DNA of 64,000 nucleotides, taken from contig NZ_BAABBN010000007.1 of NCBI RefSeq assembly GCF_039537985.1, positions 1,364,001 through 1,428,000 on the forward strand. Reading direction: 5' to 3'. The position numbers were made by a program, and so were the translations under genes. This document shows, in pieces, positions 35,345 through 44,354 of the stretch. How positions within the stretch are numbered: position 1 is the first letter of the stretch; each line of letters opens with the position of its first letter. Origin of the DNA: Litoribacillus peritrichatus (GTDB lineage: Bacteria; Pseudomonadota; Gammaproteobacteria; Pseudomonadales; Litoribrevibacteraceae). The notes beneath the pieces were generated by a model. That model ran no database searches and had not been told where the DNA came from. It saw only the letters and a list, made by a program, of their open reading frames with translations.

Positions 35345-36757
35345 ATGCGCTTATTTCATAAATCTTTGATGGTCTGTGTTGCTTTGTTGATGGGGCTTTC
35401 TTTGCAGGTTTCAGCAAGGAGCTTGCCGGACTTTACGGAGTTAGTAAAAGATCAGTCCCCAGCGGTTGTGAATATCAGTACGGTCACTCATTCCAGAGTA
35501 AGTCAGAGCGGTTTGCCTCCAGGTTATGAGCAAATGCCGGAAATTTTCCGTCATTTCTTTCAGTATGGCCCCCGAGGAGGTCAGGGTGCACAACCTCGTC
35601 AACGAGATGCCCAGTCTTTGGGGTCTGGATTTATTATTTCTGAAGATGGCTACATTCTGACGAATAATCACGTAGTCGAAGGTGCGGATGAAATCATTGT
35701 TCGTCTGAGTGATCGCAGCGAATTGACTGCGGAATTGATTGGTGCCGACAAGAGTTCAGACATTGCGCTGCTTAAAGTCAAAGAAAGTGGTTTGCCCTAT
35801 GTAAAACTGGGTGACTCGGATGAGTTGGAAGTCGGTGAGTGGGTGTTGGCCATCGGCTCTCCTTTTGGTTTTGATTATACGGTTACATCCGGCATTGTGA
35901 GTGCCAAAGGTCGAAGCTTGCCAAATGAAAACTATGTGCCTTTTATTCAGACCGATGTGGCCATCAATCCTGGTAACTCAGGCGGTCCTTTGTTTGACCT
36001 GGATGGTAAAGTTGTGGGTATTAACAGCCAGATTTATACCCGCTCAGGCGGTTTCATGGGGGTTTCTTTTGCCATTCCGGTCAATGTAGCGATGAAAGTG
36101 GCCGATCAGTTGAAAGATAAAGGCTATGTGAGCAGAGGTTATTTAGGGGTTCGGATTCAGGAAGTCAATAAAGAATTGGCTGAAGCGTTTGGACTTGAAA
36201 AGCCGGCCGGAGCTTTGGTTGTTCAGGCTTATGAGAATGAACCTGCGGCGGATGCCGGAATTGAAGCGGGTGATGTCATTGTAAAATTCAATGGCGAGCC
36301 CATTATTCTTTCTTCTGATTTACCGCATTTGGTCGGTCTGGTCACGCCCGGTGAAAAAGCCAGTGTTGTGGTCAATCGTCAAGGGAAAGAGAAGAGACTA
36401 ACGGTTAAAGTGGGTGAGTTGCCGACGGAAGATCAGTTAGTTTCTGGTAATCGTCCGTCCAAGTCTCCAAGCAATAATAACCCATTGGGTGTGGTTGTCT
36501 CTGATATGACGGACGAGCAGCGTCGAAGTGCGGATATTAATAAAGGTGTGATCGTTGAACAGGTGGCTCAGGACAGTGTGGTGGCTAAAAAAGGTGTTCG
36601 TCCCGGGGATATCATTGCCATGTTAAATCATCGTTGGATTTCAGACGTTGACGAGTTTAATAAAATTATAGCTGAATTGCCTGCCGGGCGAAATTTGCCG
36701 ATGTTGGTCATTCGTAAAGGTATGCGTCGTTTTGTGTGGGTTCGGTTAGAGCCATAA
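35345..36757 (+). CDS. mucD: Periplasmic serine protease MucD/DegP
   Basis: A 470-residue HtrA-family protease-chaperone for misfolded envelope proteins. The ATG at 35345 is preferred over a GTG at 35333 because GAGG lies just before it. A Sec signal ends at VSA. The catalytic triad is His109 (NNHVV), Asp139 (SSDIALL) and Ser212 (NPGNSGGPL), followed by two PDZ domains. It closes the rpoE operon, ending at a terminator. Confidence 0.96.
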   Translation: MRLFHKSLMVCVALLMGLSLQVSARSLPDFTELVKDQSPAVVNISTVTHSRVSQSGLPPGYEQMPEIFRHFFQYGPRGGQGAQPRQRDAQSLGSGFIISEDGYILTNNHVVEGADEIIVRLSDRSELTAELIGADKSSDIALLKVKESGLPYVKLGDSDELEVGEWVLAIGSPFGFDYTVTSGIVSAKGRSLPNENYVPFIQTDVAINPGNSGGPLFDLDGKVVGINSQIYTRSGGFMGVSFAIPVNVAMKVADQLKDKGYVSRGYLGVRIQEVNKELAEAFGLEKPAGALVVQAYENEPAADAGIEAGDVIVKFNGEPIILSSDLPHLVGLVTPGEKASVVVNRQGKEKRLTVKVGELPTEDQLVSGNRPSKSPSNNNPLGVVVSDMTDEQRRSADINKGVIVEQVAQDSVVAKKGVRPGDIIAMLNHRWISDVDEFNKIIAELPAGRNLPMLVIRKGMRRFVWVRLEP

Positions 36758-36780
36758 TTTAAAAATTTTATCGTCTATAT

Positions 36781-36811
36781 AAAAAGGCATTCCTCTGGAG
36801 TGCCTTTTTTC
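36781..36811 (+). terminator. Terminator after mucD
   Basis: AAAAAGGCATTCC pairs with GGAGTGCCTTTTTT around TCT, with one G-T pair and a T-run. Confidence 0.88.
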
Positions 36812-37031
36812 GTTTTGGGGCTTTTTCTAAAAAGGTTTTGCCGACCGAGGATAAAGCTTACGTTTGTTTCCTACTGCGGGCATTTTATCCAGAGGGTAAA
36901 GTTTTGGGGGGTGAGATATTGTTGTTGCAGGAATAACGATCAAGTCTCATATTTCAGAATAAAGCATTAAATCTGACTAATTGATCAGAAAATTGCTGTA
37001 AGATGCACTCCTTTTGAATGGGGGGAGTTCA

Positions 37032-38090
37032 ATGCGTTTTAGTATTCTGATTATGTCTGTTTTATTGAGTTGTTTATCCGGTGCTACATGGGCAAAGCCA
37101 ATTAAGGTTGCTTTTGTGTATGTCAGCCCGGTGGGCGACGTAGGTTGGACCCGATCCCATGACCAGGGAAGGCAGTACCTTGAAGAGGTATATGGCGACA
37201 GGGTTGAAACCAGTTTTGTTGATTCGGTTCCTGAAGGCAAAGACTCAAGAGAAGTGATTGAGCAATTGGCGAAGGATGGTAATGACATAATTTTTACCAC
37301 ATCCTGGGGTTATATGATTTCCAGCGAGAAAGTGGCTAAGAACTACCCTGAAGTGAAGATTGAGCACGCAACCGGCCTTCGTTGGGGTGATAATTTGTCT
37401 GCGTATTCAACGCGAGCGTATCAGGCGAGGTATTTATCCGGTGTTGTTGCAGGCAGAATGACTAAATCCAACCGAATTGGTTACGTTGCAGCGCATCCCA
37501 TTCCTGAAGTAATTCGAGGCATTAATGCATTCACTTTAGGTGTTCGCTCGGTCAACCCTGCCGCTGAAGTCGCAGTAGAGTGGACTAAGAAATGGTATGC
37601 CCCTCAGGTGGAGGCGGATATAACCAATAAATTGATCGATGATGGGGCTGATTTAATTACTCACCATACTGATACATCAGAGCCTGTAAAAGTGGCTGAA
37701 TCAAGAGGGGTGTATGCCATTGGTTTTCATACCGACATGTCAAAGTATGGGCCAAAAACTCACTTACTCTCGGTCACCCATCATTGGGGAAGAATTTATG
37801 AGCAACGAATTGCTGCTCTTGAAAATGGCGCCTGGACTGCGCAGGATTTTTGGCCCGGTCTGAAAGAAGGAACGTCTGAACTGTCTTCTGTAAGCTCGGC
37901 GATTCCTAAAGCTGTGATGCGTCAGGTTGATCAAATAAAAAATGAGATCGTGGAAGGCCAATTGCGAATTTTTACCGGGCCGATTAAGAACCATCAAGGA
38001 CGAAGGAAAGTGCGTAAAGATAAGGTATTAGATGATTCTGATTTAGCCAGAATGAATTGGTTTGTCGAGGGCGTGGTCGGCTCTATTTGA
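37032..38090 (+). CDS. BMP-family (PnrA-like) substrate-binding protein
   Basis: A 352-residue periplasmic binding protein of the BMP/PnrA family, which usually captures nucleosides for an ABC transporter. The ATG at 37032 has GGGGGAG upstream. A Sec signal ends TWA, and the body opens KPIKVAFVYVSPVGDVGWTR, typical of the family. No transporter permease or ATPase gene is adjacent, so this is an orphan binding protein whose partner lies elsewhere, or it senses rather than transports. Confidence 0.88.
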   Translation: MRFSILIMSVLLSCLSGATWAKPIKVAFVYVSPVGDVGWTRSHDQGRQYLEEVYGDRVETSFVDSVPEGKDSREVIEQLAKDGNDIIFTTSWGYMISSEKVAKNYPEVKIEHATGLRWGDNLSAYSTRAYQARYLSGVVAGRMTKSNRIGYVAAHPIPEVIRGINAFTLGVRSVNPAAEVAVEWTKKWYAPQVEADITNKLIDDGADLITHHTDTSEPVKVAESRGVYAIGFHTDMSKYGPKTHLLSVTHHWGRIYEQRIAALENGAWTAQDFWPGLKEGTSELSSVSSAIPKAVMRQVDQIKNEIVEGQLRIFTGPIKNHQGRRKVRKDKVLDDSDLARMNWFVEGVVGSI

Positions 38091-38096
38091 TTGCAT

Positions 38097-38124
38097 AAAA
38101 AAACCTGCCGAAGCAGGTTTTTTT
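38097..38124. terminator. Bidirectional terminator between BMP gene and cysN
   Basis: AAAAAAACCTGC and GCAGGTTTTTTT flank a CGAA loop; useful from both directions. Confidence 0.95.
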
Positions 38125-38139
38125 ATATCGGTCAAAAAC

Positions 38140-39816
38140 TTAGAACTCGTTTAGGAGTTTCTTTAAGCTTTCTTCGTCTGAACCTTCATCGGTTGCACTT
38201 AGAACTTTTTGTCCTTCAAATGCAGATGAAATCAGCTCATCACTGAACCCTTCTTCAAGCGCACAGATGGCAATGAGACCAGCTTTAGCAAATTCAGAAG
38301 CAATTGCAGCATTATGCGCTGCGTCTGAACCTGCTGTGTCTTCATTAACCACTGCAACGGCACGACCCTGATTAAACAGAAGGCGCTCCAGTGCGCTTGC
38401 CAGTTGTGCTTGCTCTTCAGAAAGCAAAACGATGGAGCCGGTTTGACCGAATCGAGCTTCGCGTTCTTCCAGAGTGACCGGGCTAAGCTCATCAAGATTG
38501 ATGCTTTCTGTGTTTTCAGAAACATGAATCATGCCGGCACCAACAGTGATGTTGGACATGCGGTCGATGATGATGAATGCGCCAGTGCCTTGGTTTTTCT
38601 GGTAGTCATCAAAGCTGATTGGTTTGCTCAATGTGATTTCACACAGACCAATCTCGTTCAACGCCAACTGTGCAGCATGCTTGTGCTCCAGTGTATTGAC
38701 GTCAACCCGGTGGCGTAGTGTTGAAATACGGCCGGTAGTATTATTGGTGTTGTGCTTGATGATGTACTCTTTGCCCGGTGTCATGGCTTCTTCAGACATC
38801 CAAACAAGGTGTGCATCAATCTTTTCTGCACTGGCTGGCTGGTTGTCAGATTTAACAATAACGTCGCCACGGCTGCAGTCGATTTCATCTTCAAAGGTCA
38901 GCGTCACGGCCATTGGAGCGAAAGCTTGCTCTAAGTTGCCATCGTAAGTCACGATTTCTTTGATTTTGCTGCTTTTGCCAGAAGGTAAAACGCTAATCTC
39001 ATCGCCAACATTAATGATGCCGGATGCAATCGTGCCTTGGAAACCACGGAAGTCAAGATTCGGACGGCATACCATTTGAACCGGCATACGGAAATCGTCA
39101 AGGTTTTGATCTTCTGCAATTTCGACCGTTTCAAGCATTTCCATCAGAGTCTGACCCTGATACCAGGCAGAACGCTCGCTGCGGTTAACAACGTTGTCAC
39201 CGTCCAGTGCCGACATAGGAACGAACTGAATGTCGGTGATGTTCAGCTGTTCAGAGAACTGCAGGTAATCTTCTTTGATTTCGTTGTATTTAGCTTCATC
39301 GAAATCAATCAGATCCATCTTGTTGATCGCAACAACAACGTGGCGAATGCCCAACAAAGATGCAATGTAACTGTGTCGCTTGGTTTGGGTCTTAACACCT
39401 TCACGGGCATCCACAAGAATGATTGCCAGGTCACAAGTGGAAGCACCAGTGGCCATGTTACGCGTGTACTGTTCGTGTCCCGGAGTATCCGCGATGATGA
39501 ACTTACGCTTGTTGGTTGAGAAATAACGGTAGGCTACGTCAATCGTAATGCCTTGTTCTCGCTCAGCGGCCAAGCCATCAACCAGTAATGCAAGATCGAG
39601 CTTCTCACCCGTTGTGCCCATTTTGGCACTGTCGGATTTGATCGTTGCCAGTTGATCTTCATAGATCATTTTTGAGTCGTGAAGCAGACGACCGATCAGT
39701 GTACTTTTACCGTCGTCAACGCTGCCGCAGGTTAAGAAGCGCAGCAGTTCTTTATTTTCGTGTTCTTTCAGATACGCCAGAATGTCTTCGGCGATCAAGT
39801 CAGATTGGTGTGACAT
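38140..39816 (-). CDS. cysN: Sulfate adenylyltransferase subunit 1 CysN with vestigial APS-kinase tail
   Basis: A 558-residue GTPase subunit of ATP sulfurylase, which with CysD activates sulfate to APS. The EF-Tu-like domain keeps its GTP motifs (GSVDDGKST, DTPGHE and NKMD). E. coli CysN is about 475 residues; here about 100 extra residues follow the REARFGQ end of the core. This tail (LSEEQAQLASALERLLFNQG, then EFAKAGLIAICALEEGF) resembles CysC APS kinase but lacks the P-loop, so it is probably inactive. Known CysNC fusions carry an active kinase. No separate cysC gene is in the window. Confidence 0.92.
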   Translation of the reverse strand: MSHQSDLIAEDILAYLKEHENKELLRFLTCGSVDDGKSTLIGRLLHDSKMIYEDQLATIKSDSAKMGTTGEKLDLALLVDGLAAEREQGITIDVAYRYFSTNKRKFIIADTPGHEQYTRNMATGASTCDLAIILVDAREGVKTQTKRHSYIASLLGIRHVVVAINKMDLIDFDEAKYNEIKEDYLQFSEQLNITDIQFVPMSALDGDNVVNRSERSAWYQGQTLMEMLETVEIAEDQNLDDFRMPVQMVCRPNLDFRGFQGTIASGIINVGDEISVLPSGKSSKIKEIVTYDGNLEQAFAPMAVTLTFEDEIDCSRGDVIVKSDNQPASAEKIDAHLVWMSEEAMTPGKEYIIKHNTNNTTGRISTLRHRVDVNTLEHKHAAQLALNEIGLCEITLSKPISFDDYQKNQGTGAFIIIDRMSNITVGAGMIHVSENTESINLDELSPVTLEEREARFGQTGSIVLLSEEQAQLASALERLLFNQGRAVAVVNEDTAGSDAAHNAAIASEFAKAGLIAICALEEGFSDELISSAFEGQKVLSATDEGSDEESLKKLLNEF

Positions 39817-39843
39817 GTTTGTTTCCTATCTCTGTTAGATGCC

Positions 39844-40752
39844 TTAGAAATAACCTTCTTGCTTCTTCTTCTCCATGGACGCAGCGCTATCGTGGTCGAT
39901 AACACGTCCCTGGCGTTCAGAAGTGGTCGTTAGCAGCATTTCCTGAATGATGTCAGGCAACGTCGCTGCTTCAGACTCAACAGCACCGGTCAGTGGGTAG
40001 CATCCCAAAGTACGGAAACGAACGTTCTTCATTTCTGGCACTTCACCTGGCTCCAGTGGCATACGCTCATCGTCTACCATGATCATTACGCCATCGCGTT
40101 CTACGACAGGGCGTTTTGCAGAGAGATAAAGAGGAACAATTGGAATTTCTTCCAAATAAATGTACTGCCAAATGTCCAATTCAGTCCAGTTAGACAGAGG
40201 GAATACACGAATACTTTCGCCTTGATCTACTTTACCGTTGTAGATGTTCCAAAGTTCAGGACGCTGACTCTTAGGGTCCCAACGGTGGTTCTTATCACGG
40301 AACGAGTAGACACGTTCTTTAGCACGAGACTTTTCTTCATCACGGCGGGCACCACCAAATGCAGCATCAAAGCCATGCTTATCCAGTGCTTGTTTAAGAG
40401 CAGCGGTTTTCATGATGTCTGTGTGTTTTGCACTGCCGTGAGTGAACGGGCCAACGCCTTGTTCAACACCTTCCTGGTTTGTGTGTACGATCAGGTCAAG
40501 ACCCAGCTTTTTGACCATCTCATCACGGAAGGTGATCATTTCCTTGAATTTCCATGTGGTGTCCACATGCATCAGAGGAAAAGGTGGTTTAGCAGGGTAG
40601 AACGCTTTCATTGCAAGATGAAGCATTACTGCAGAGTCTTTACCGATGGAGTAAAGCATTACTGGATTTTCGAACTCAGCAGCGACTTCACGAATGATGT
40701 GAATACTCTCTGCTTCCAGCTCCTTCAAGTGCGTAAGATTATAGTCAGACAT
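39844..40752 (-). CDS. cysD: Sulfate adenylyltransferase subunit 2 CysD
   Basis: A 302-residue catalytic subunit of ATP sulfurylase that transfers AMP from ATP to sulfate. The PP-loop ATP-binding motif is seen as YSIGKDSAVMLHL, and FPLMHVDTTWKFKEM follows. It is the first gene of cysDN; cysN follows after 27 bp. Confidence 0.98.
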   Translation of the reverse strand: MSDYNLTHLKELEAESIHIIREVAAEFENPVMLYSIGKDSAVMLHLAMKAFYPAKPPFPLMHVDTTWKFKEMITFRDEMVKKLGLDLIVHTNQEGVEQGVGPFTHGSAKHTDIMKTAALKQALDKHGFDAAFGGARRDEEKSRAKERVYSFRDKNHRWDPKSQRPELWNIYNGKVDQGESIRVFPLSNWTELDIWQYIYLEEIPIVPLYLSAKRPVVERDGVMIMVDDERMPLEPGEVPEMKNVRFRTLGCYPLTGAVESEAATLPDIIQEMLLTTTSERQGRVIDHDSAASMEKKKQEGYF

Positions 40753-40789
40753 GGTTTGTCTCGTAATGTCCTAAGTAAGTTGTGGGCAT

Positions 40790-40821
40790 TTTTTTGATAT
40801 GGACAGAACTATATCAAAAAA
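40790..40821. promoter_or_regulatory. Inverted repeat upstream of cysD
   Basis: TTTTTTGATAT at 40790-40800 and ATATCAAAAAA at 40811-40821 form an 11-bp inverted repeat with a 10-nt gap. It lies 38-69 bp before the cysD start on its upstream side and could be an operator or part of the promoter. No regulator can be named. Confidence 0.4.
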
Positions 40822-40921
40822 TAAAGCATTATAAGAACAGCTAGCTTTAGACTGAATTGGCATATAAATATTCGATGTGTTTCTTTACGGAGAAAAGTAA
40901 CGGTTCATTCGTGCAGAAACA

Positions 40922-40959
40922 ACATGCCCATGGTAGTAAGTATTTTACAACGGGCATGT
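40922..40959. terminator. Weak hairpin after M16 peptidase gene
   Basis: ACATGCCC and GGGCATGT are complementary across a 22-nt loop, about 70 bp after the M16 peptidase stop on the minus strand. There is only a weak T-rich flank, so termination is uncertain. Confidence 0.3.
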
Positions 40960-41028
40960 GACTATTTATAGGCTAGTGATCTGAATACGGTTTAACGGTA
41001 GCCTCTGTGCATTTACAGCGTCGGTCAA

Positions 41029-43902
41029 TTAAAACGTCGGGCGGTTCAGTTTGAACTGGTTAACGTCCTTGATCGGGTTGTTTACTTTTAATAATTCCGG
41101 CTCTTCGGACTCAATACTTTGGCCTTGGTATTGAATCACCAGCTCACGGCTTTCATCACCAAAAAAGAAACGGTCATAGAAGCTCACCAGTTCAGGTTGA
41201 GTGATTGCACCAATCGCTTTGACCAATCGTTCCCGGGTGTTGAAGTCCGTTTGTTGCTGGTCGAGCTGTTGCCAATATAAGTCGGAAAGCTGGCTTAAGC
41301 GCTGAGGTTTTTCATTCAGTTTGCTGATTAAACCTGCTTTGTGTTGTGCAAAGTCTTCCGCTGACATATTGCTTAATGTGTCTCTGAATTCCAGCAAGAA
41401 AGATTGGTAATCATTTGCCAGCGTTTTCGGGCTGACCACATGCGACTGGGTAATTAAAGTGAAGCCCGGAACACGAGCCAACGGAATAGGTGTGGCAAAC
41501 ACGATATAACCGCGTTGTTTTTCTGTTCTGATCTGGTTGTAGAACGGCGTTGAAACCACCTGGCTTAACAAACCGGCGTAAGCTCGTTCCAGGTCCGAAA
41601 TTTCTTTGCCCTGGTAATAGGTCAGCAGGACGGAATCATTATGTTTGGTTTCAAGATCCAAACCGGCCACTTCTCCCTTGGACAGTTGGGCCACTTTATT
41701 TGCTGGTACAACCGTGGGCGTACTGCTTTTGAATAATGAGTCTTTAACATTGGACGCTAACGTCTTCGCGGTATCCTTGGTTAAGTTACCATGAGTTAAC
41801 ATAACAACTTCAATTTCTTTCAGAAGCTCCTGACGATAGCTGACCAAGTCAGGTAAGGTAACCTGCTCAGCTGCGTTCAAACGATCCGGGAGAGACCAGG
41901 TTGAACTCATGAGTACGCTCATCAAACTTTTATAAGCCAAGCTGTAAGGCTTGTCTTTTGCTTCGTTACGGTACGCTCTTACCATCTCTTCTTTATAAAT
42001 ATCAAAGCGCTTTTGTTCCAGTGGGGCGTTAAAAACAGCGTCCAGTACGGTGTTTAACAGCGTCTCTAATTTTTCGCTGTAGCCGGAGACTTTTATGGTT
42101 ACGCCACGGGAGTTGCGATAAAAGGTGTAGTCCAGCCCAGCCAGATAAGCGGGATAGGAGTACTCATTAAGGCTGTCGTTCACCAATTTGGCGAACAGGT
42201 TGCCCTCAACCCCGGCGATGGGGCTGTTATTGGCTTTCGGACTGCGGATATTAATGTAGATGTCCGCCTTAGGGCTTTGAAACTCGGTGTTGGTTCGATG
42301 CCAAAGTTCAAACCCTTCGTCATCAATGAGCTGAGTCGGCTTATCTGTGGCGTCGCTTGGCATTTCCAGTAAAGACAAGTGCTCAGGCACAAACTTGTTT
42401 TCTTCCGGTAGGCTCAGGCCTTCAAGTAAAGGAGCGGACTTCCAGGCGGCCAGTGTTTCATCGCTTATTTGCTGTAACGAATACGGCGTTTGATACCACT
42501 TGGTCGTTTGATTGGTGGGTAAGTCTTGAGCTGCAACGGTGATCAGCACATTACTTGGGGTGAGATAAGCGAGGTATTCTTCAATAATTTTGGCATCGTA
42601 ACGAGCCATTAAGTAAGGCCCACGAATCACTTCGCGAGGTAAGTATTTTTGTAAATTGCCTGCCAGATGTGAGGTGGTTTGGCTGGCTGAGCGTTGTTCC
42701 TGGAACCGGAAAGCGATGTTGTTCAGTTTTGACTGTTCGTCGTAAATATTTTGATCCGGCCCTTTTGCAGTTAACAGGTTGATGTAAGAGAAAACTGCTT
42801 GGGTGACATCATTGTATTGGGCTAAGCCCTTTTCAGTGAGTTTGACTGAGATATGGAAGGTGGCGTATTCCAGTGTATTAAAACCAGCACCAGCACTGAG
42901 CCCATCGGCAAGGCCTTGTTCTTTTAAGGTGGATAATAAACTGCCTTCACCTTCATGACCGATCAGGTTGGAAATGTATTGCGTTGGCTTTTCTCGGTAA
43001 TAAGGCGCTAAGGGTTTGATTGGGAAAACCAGCGAAAGTGTTCTGGTGTTTTTGATTGGGTTGATGAACACTTCGGCGGGCAGCGTACCTTCGGTGAACA
43101 GAGGCACTTTGATGGCGTCCAGTTTTACTGTTTTGTTCGGAATGGCCGAAAACTTCTCCTCTACCCACTTCTTCAGAGTTTCAGTGTCTTCTTTACCGGA
43201 GACCACCAAGGTCATCAGGTTGGCTGAGTAGTACTTGTCATAAAAAGCTCTTAAATCTTCCTGAATGGTGCTTTCAGGGCGATCTGAAAGCGTTTCAAGT
43301 GCACCGACTGAGAAGTGAGACGCCGGGTGCTGGGGATTAAATACGCTGCGAATGACTTCGTAATTACGACGCACGTCGTCTTTCAGCTTGGCCTGGTATT
43401 CGGAGTGAACCGCATTTTTTTCCCGGTCCACGTATTGTTCAGTAAACAGCGGAGTTTTGAAAAACGCGCTGAACCGATCCAGAGCCGGAGCTAAGTGATC
43501 TTTATCAATTTCGAAAAAATAATTGGTGTGTTCACTGGCGGTGAAAGCGTTGTGACTGCCGCCGTGTTTTGTGATGAACTGCTGGTATTCACCGGCTTCT
43601 GGGAAGTCTTCCGTGCCTAAGAACAGCATGTGCTCCAGGAAGTGGGCTAAACCTTCACGGCCTTCTGGGTCTCGTAAACTGCCAACGTGCACGTCCAGCG
43701 CGGCGGAGGCTTTATCGGCTTCAGGGTCAGAAATCAGTAACACCCTTAACTTATTGCTCAGCTCCAGATATTGGTAAGTTTTGTTGTCGGTGTCGGGGGT
43801 GACAACTATGTTTGGATCAAACTGAGAGTTTTTAAGTGAGAAATATGCAACTGCCATAATAGCTAGAATACCAATACTGATTAAACTGAACTTTGAATTC
43901 AT
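41029..43902 (-). CDS. M16 family zinc peptidase (pitrilysin/insulinase-like)
   Basis: A 957-residue M16 metallopeptidase like protease III. The start at 43902 is chosen because AGGGAT precedes it. An N-terminal hydrophobic segment (residues about 5-25) is a membrane anchor or signal. The inverted zinc motif HxxEH is present as HFLEHMLF, with the further Glu in the VHSEYQ segment. The second half is the usual inactive partner domain. It likely degrades small peptides in the periplasm. Confidence 0.93.
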   Translation of the reverse strand: MNSKFSLISIGILAIMAVAYFSLKNSQFDPNIVVTPDTDNKTYQYLELSNKLRVLLISDPEADKASAALDVHVGSLRDPEGREGLAHFLEHMLFLGTEDFPEAGEYQQFITKHGGSHNAFTASEHTNYFFEIDKDHLAPALDRFSAFFKTPLFTEQYVDREKNAVHSEYQAKLKDDVRRNYEVIRSVFNPQHPASHFSVGALETLSDRPESTIQEDLRAFYDKYYSANLMTLVVSGKEDTETLKKWVEEKFSAIPNKTVKLDAIKVPLFTEGTLPAEVFINPIKNTRTLSLVFPIKPLAPYYREKPTQYISNLIGHEGEGSLLSTLKEQGLADGLSAGAGFNTLEYATFHISVKLTEKGLAQYNDVTQAVFSYINLLTAKGPDQNIYDEQSKLNNIAFRFQEQRSASQTTSHLAGNLQKYLPREVIRGPYLMARYDAKIIEEYLAYLTPSNVLITVAAQDLPTNQTTKWYQTPYSLQQISDETLAAWKSAPLLEGLSLPEENKFVPEHLSLLEMPSDATDKPTQLIDDEGFELWHRTNTEFQSPKADIYINIRSPKANNSPIAGVEGNLFAKLVNDSLNEYSYPAYLAGLDYTFYRNSRGVTIKVSGYSEKLETLLNTVLDAVFNAPLEQKRFDIYKEEMVRAYRNEAKDKPYSLAYKSLMSVLMSSTWSLPDRLNAAEQVTLPDLVSYRQELLKEIEVVMLTHGNLTKDTAKTLASNVKDSLFKSSTPTVVPANKVAQLSKGEVAGLDLETKHNDSVLLTYYQGKEISDLERAYAGLLSQVVSTPFYNQIRTEKQRGYIVFATPIPLARVPGFTLITQSHVVSPKTLANDYQSFLLEFRDTLSNMSAEDFAQHKAGLISKLNEKPQRLSQLSDLYWQQLDQQQTDFNTRERLVKAIGAITQPELVSFYDRFFFGDESRELVIQYQGQSIESEEPELLKVNNPIKDVNQFKLNRPTF

Positions 43903-44060
43903 CAACGTATCCCTGTGTGTTTCTTGATACATGCAAGGTGTGACGGACTATCCTAACGTTAGATTGCTTAGAATGCATCCGTTAATGATTTTAAGATTGA
44001 AAACAGTTGGACATTGAAACTGAAGGACAGTTTCACATCTATAAGGAATTTACTTTTCGT

Positions 44061-44354
44061 ATGAGTTTCTTTTCGACCAATGCAGCGATCAGTGTATTGC
44101 GAGCCGGTAAAAAGCACCCTCGTTGGAAAGAGGCTGCTGAGTATGTGATTGAACGGGCATCGCCTGAGGTGCAGTTGTTATTAACTGTTGGCCGTCAGCT
44201 GGAGCGGGATGAAATACTGGCTGAACAACAGAGTCAAACGTTGACTTCGGGAGACTGGGGACCGCTGTTGAAATTTGCTCTTATTATTTTGGTGACTGCC
44301 TTGGTGAGCGGTGGTATCGGCTATGTATTTTCGGACGTCATTGCGTGGTGTTGA
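44061..44354 (+). CDS. Small protein with C-terminal membrane anchor
   Basis: A 97-residue frame from the ATG at 44061, or 115 residues if a TTG at 44007 is used; neither has a well-placed ribosome site. A soluble helical part (KHPRWKEAAEYVIERASPEV) is followed by one membrane span, LLKFALIILVTALVSGGIGY, near the C-terminus. It overlaps the 3' end of the converging RND gene by 17 bp. No family was recognised. Confidence 0.55.
   Translation: MSFFSTNAAISVLRAGKKHPRWKEAAEYVIERASPEVQLLLTVGRQLERDEILAEQQSQTLTSGDWGPLLKFALIILVTALVSGGIGYVFSDVIAWC

Noticed and set aside
40922..40959. Strong terminator after the M16 peptidase
   Set aside because: The stem is only 8 bp with a 22-nt loop and a poor T-run, so it is listed only as a weak hairpin.
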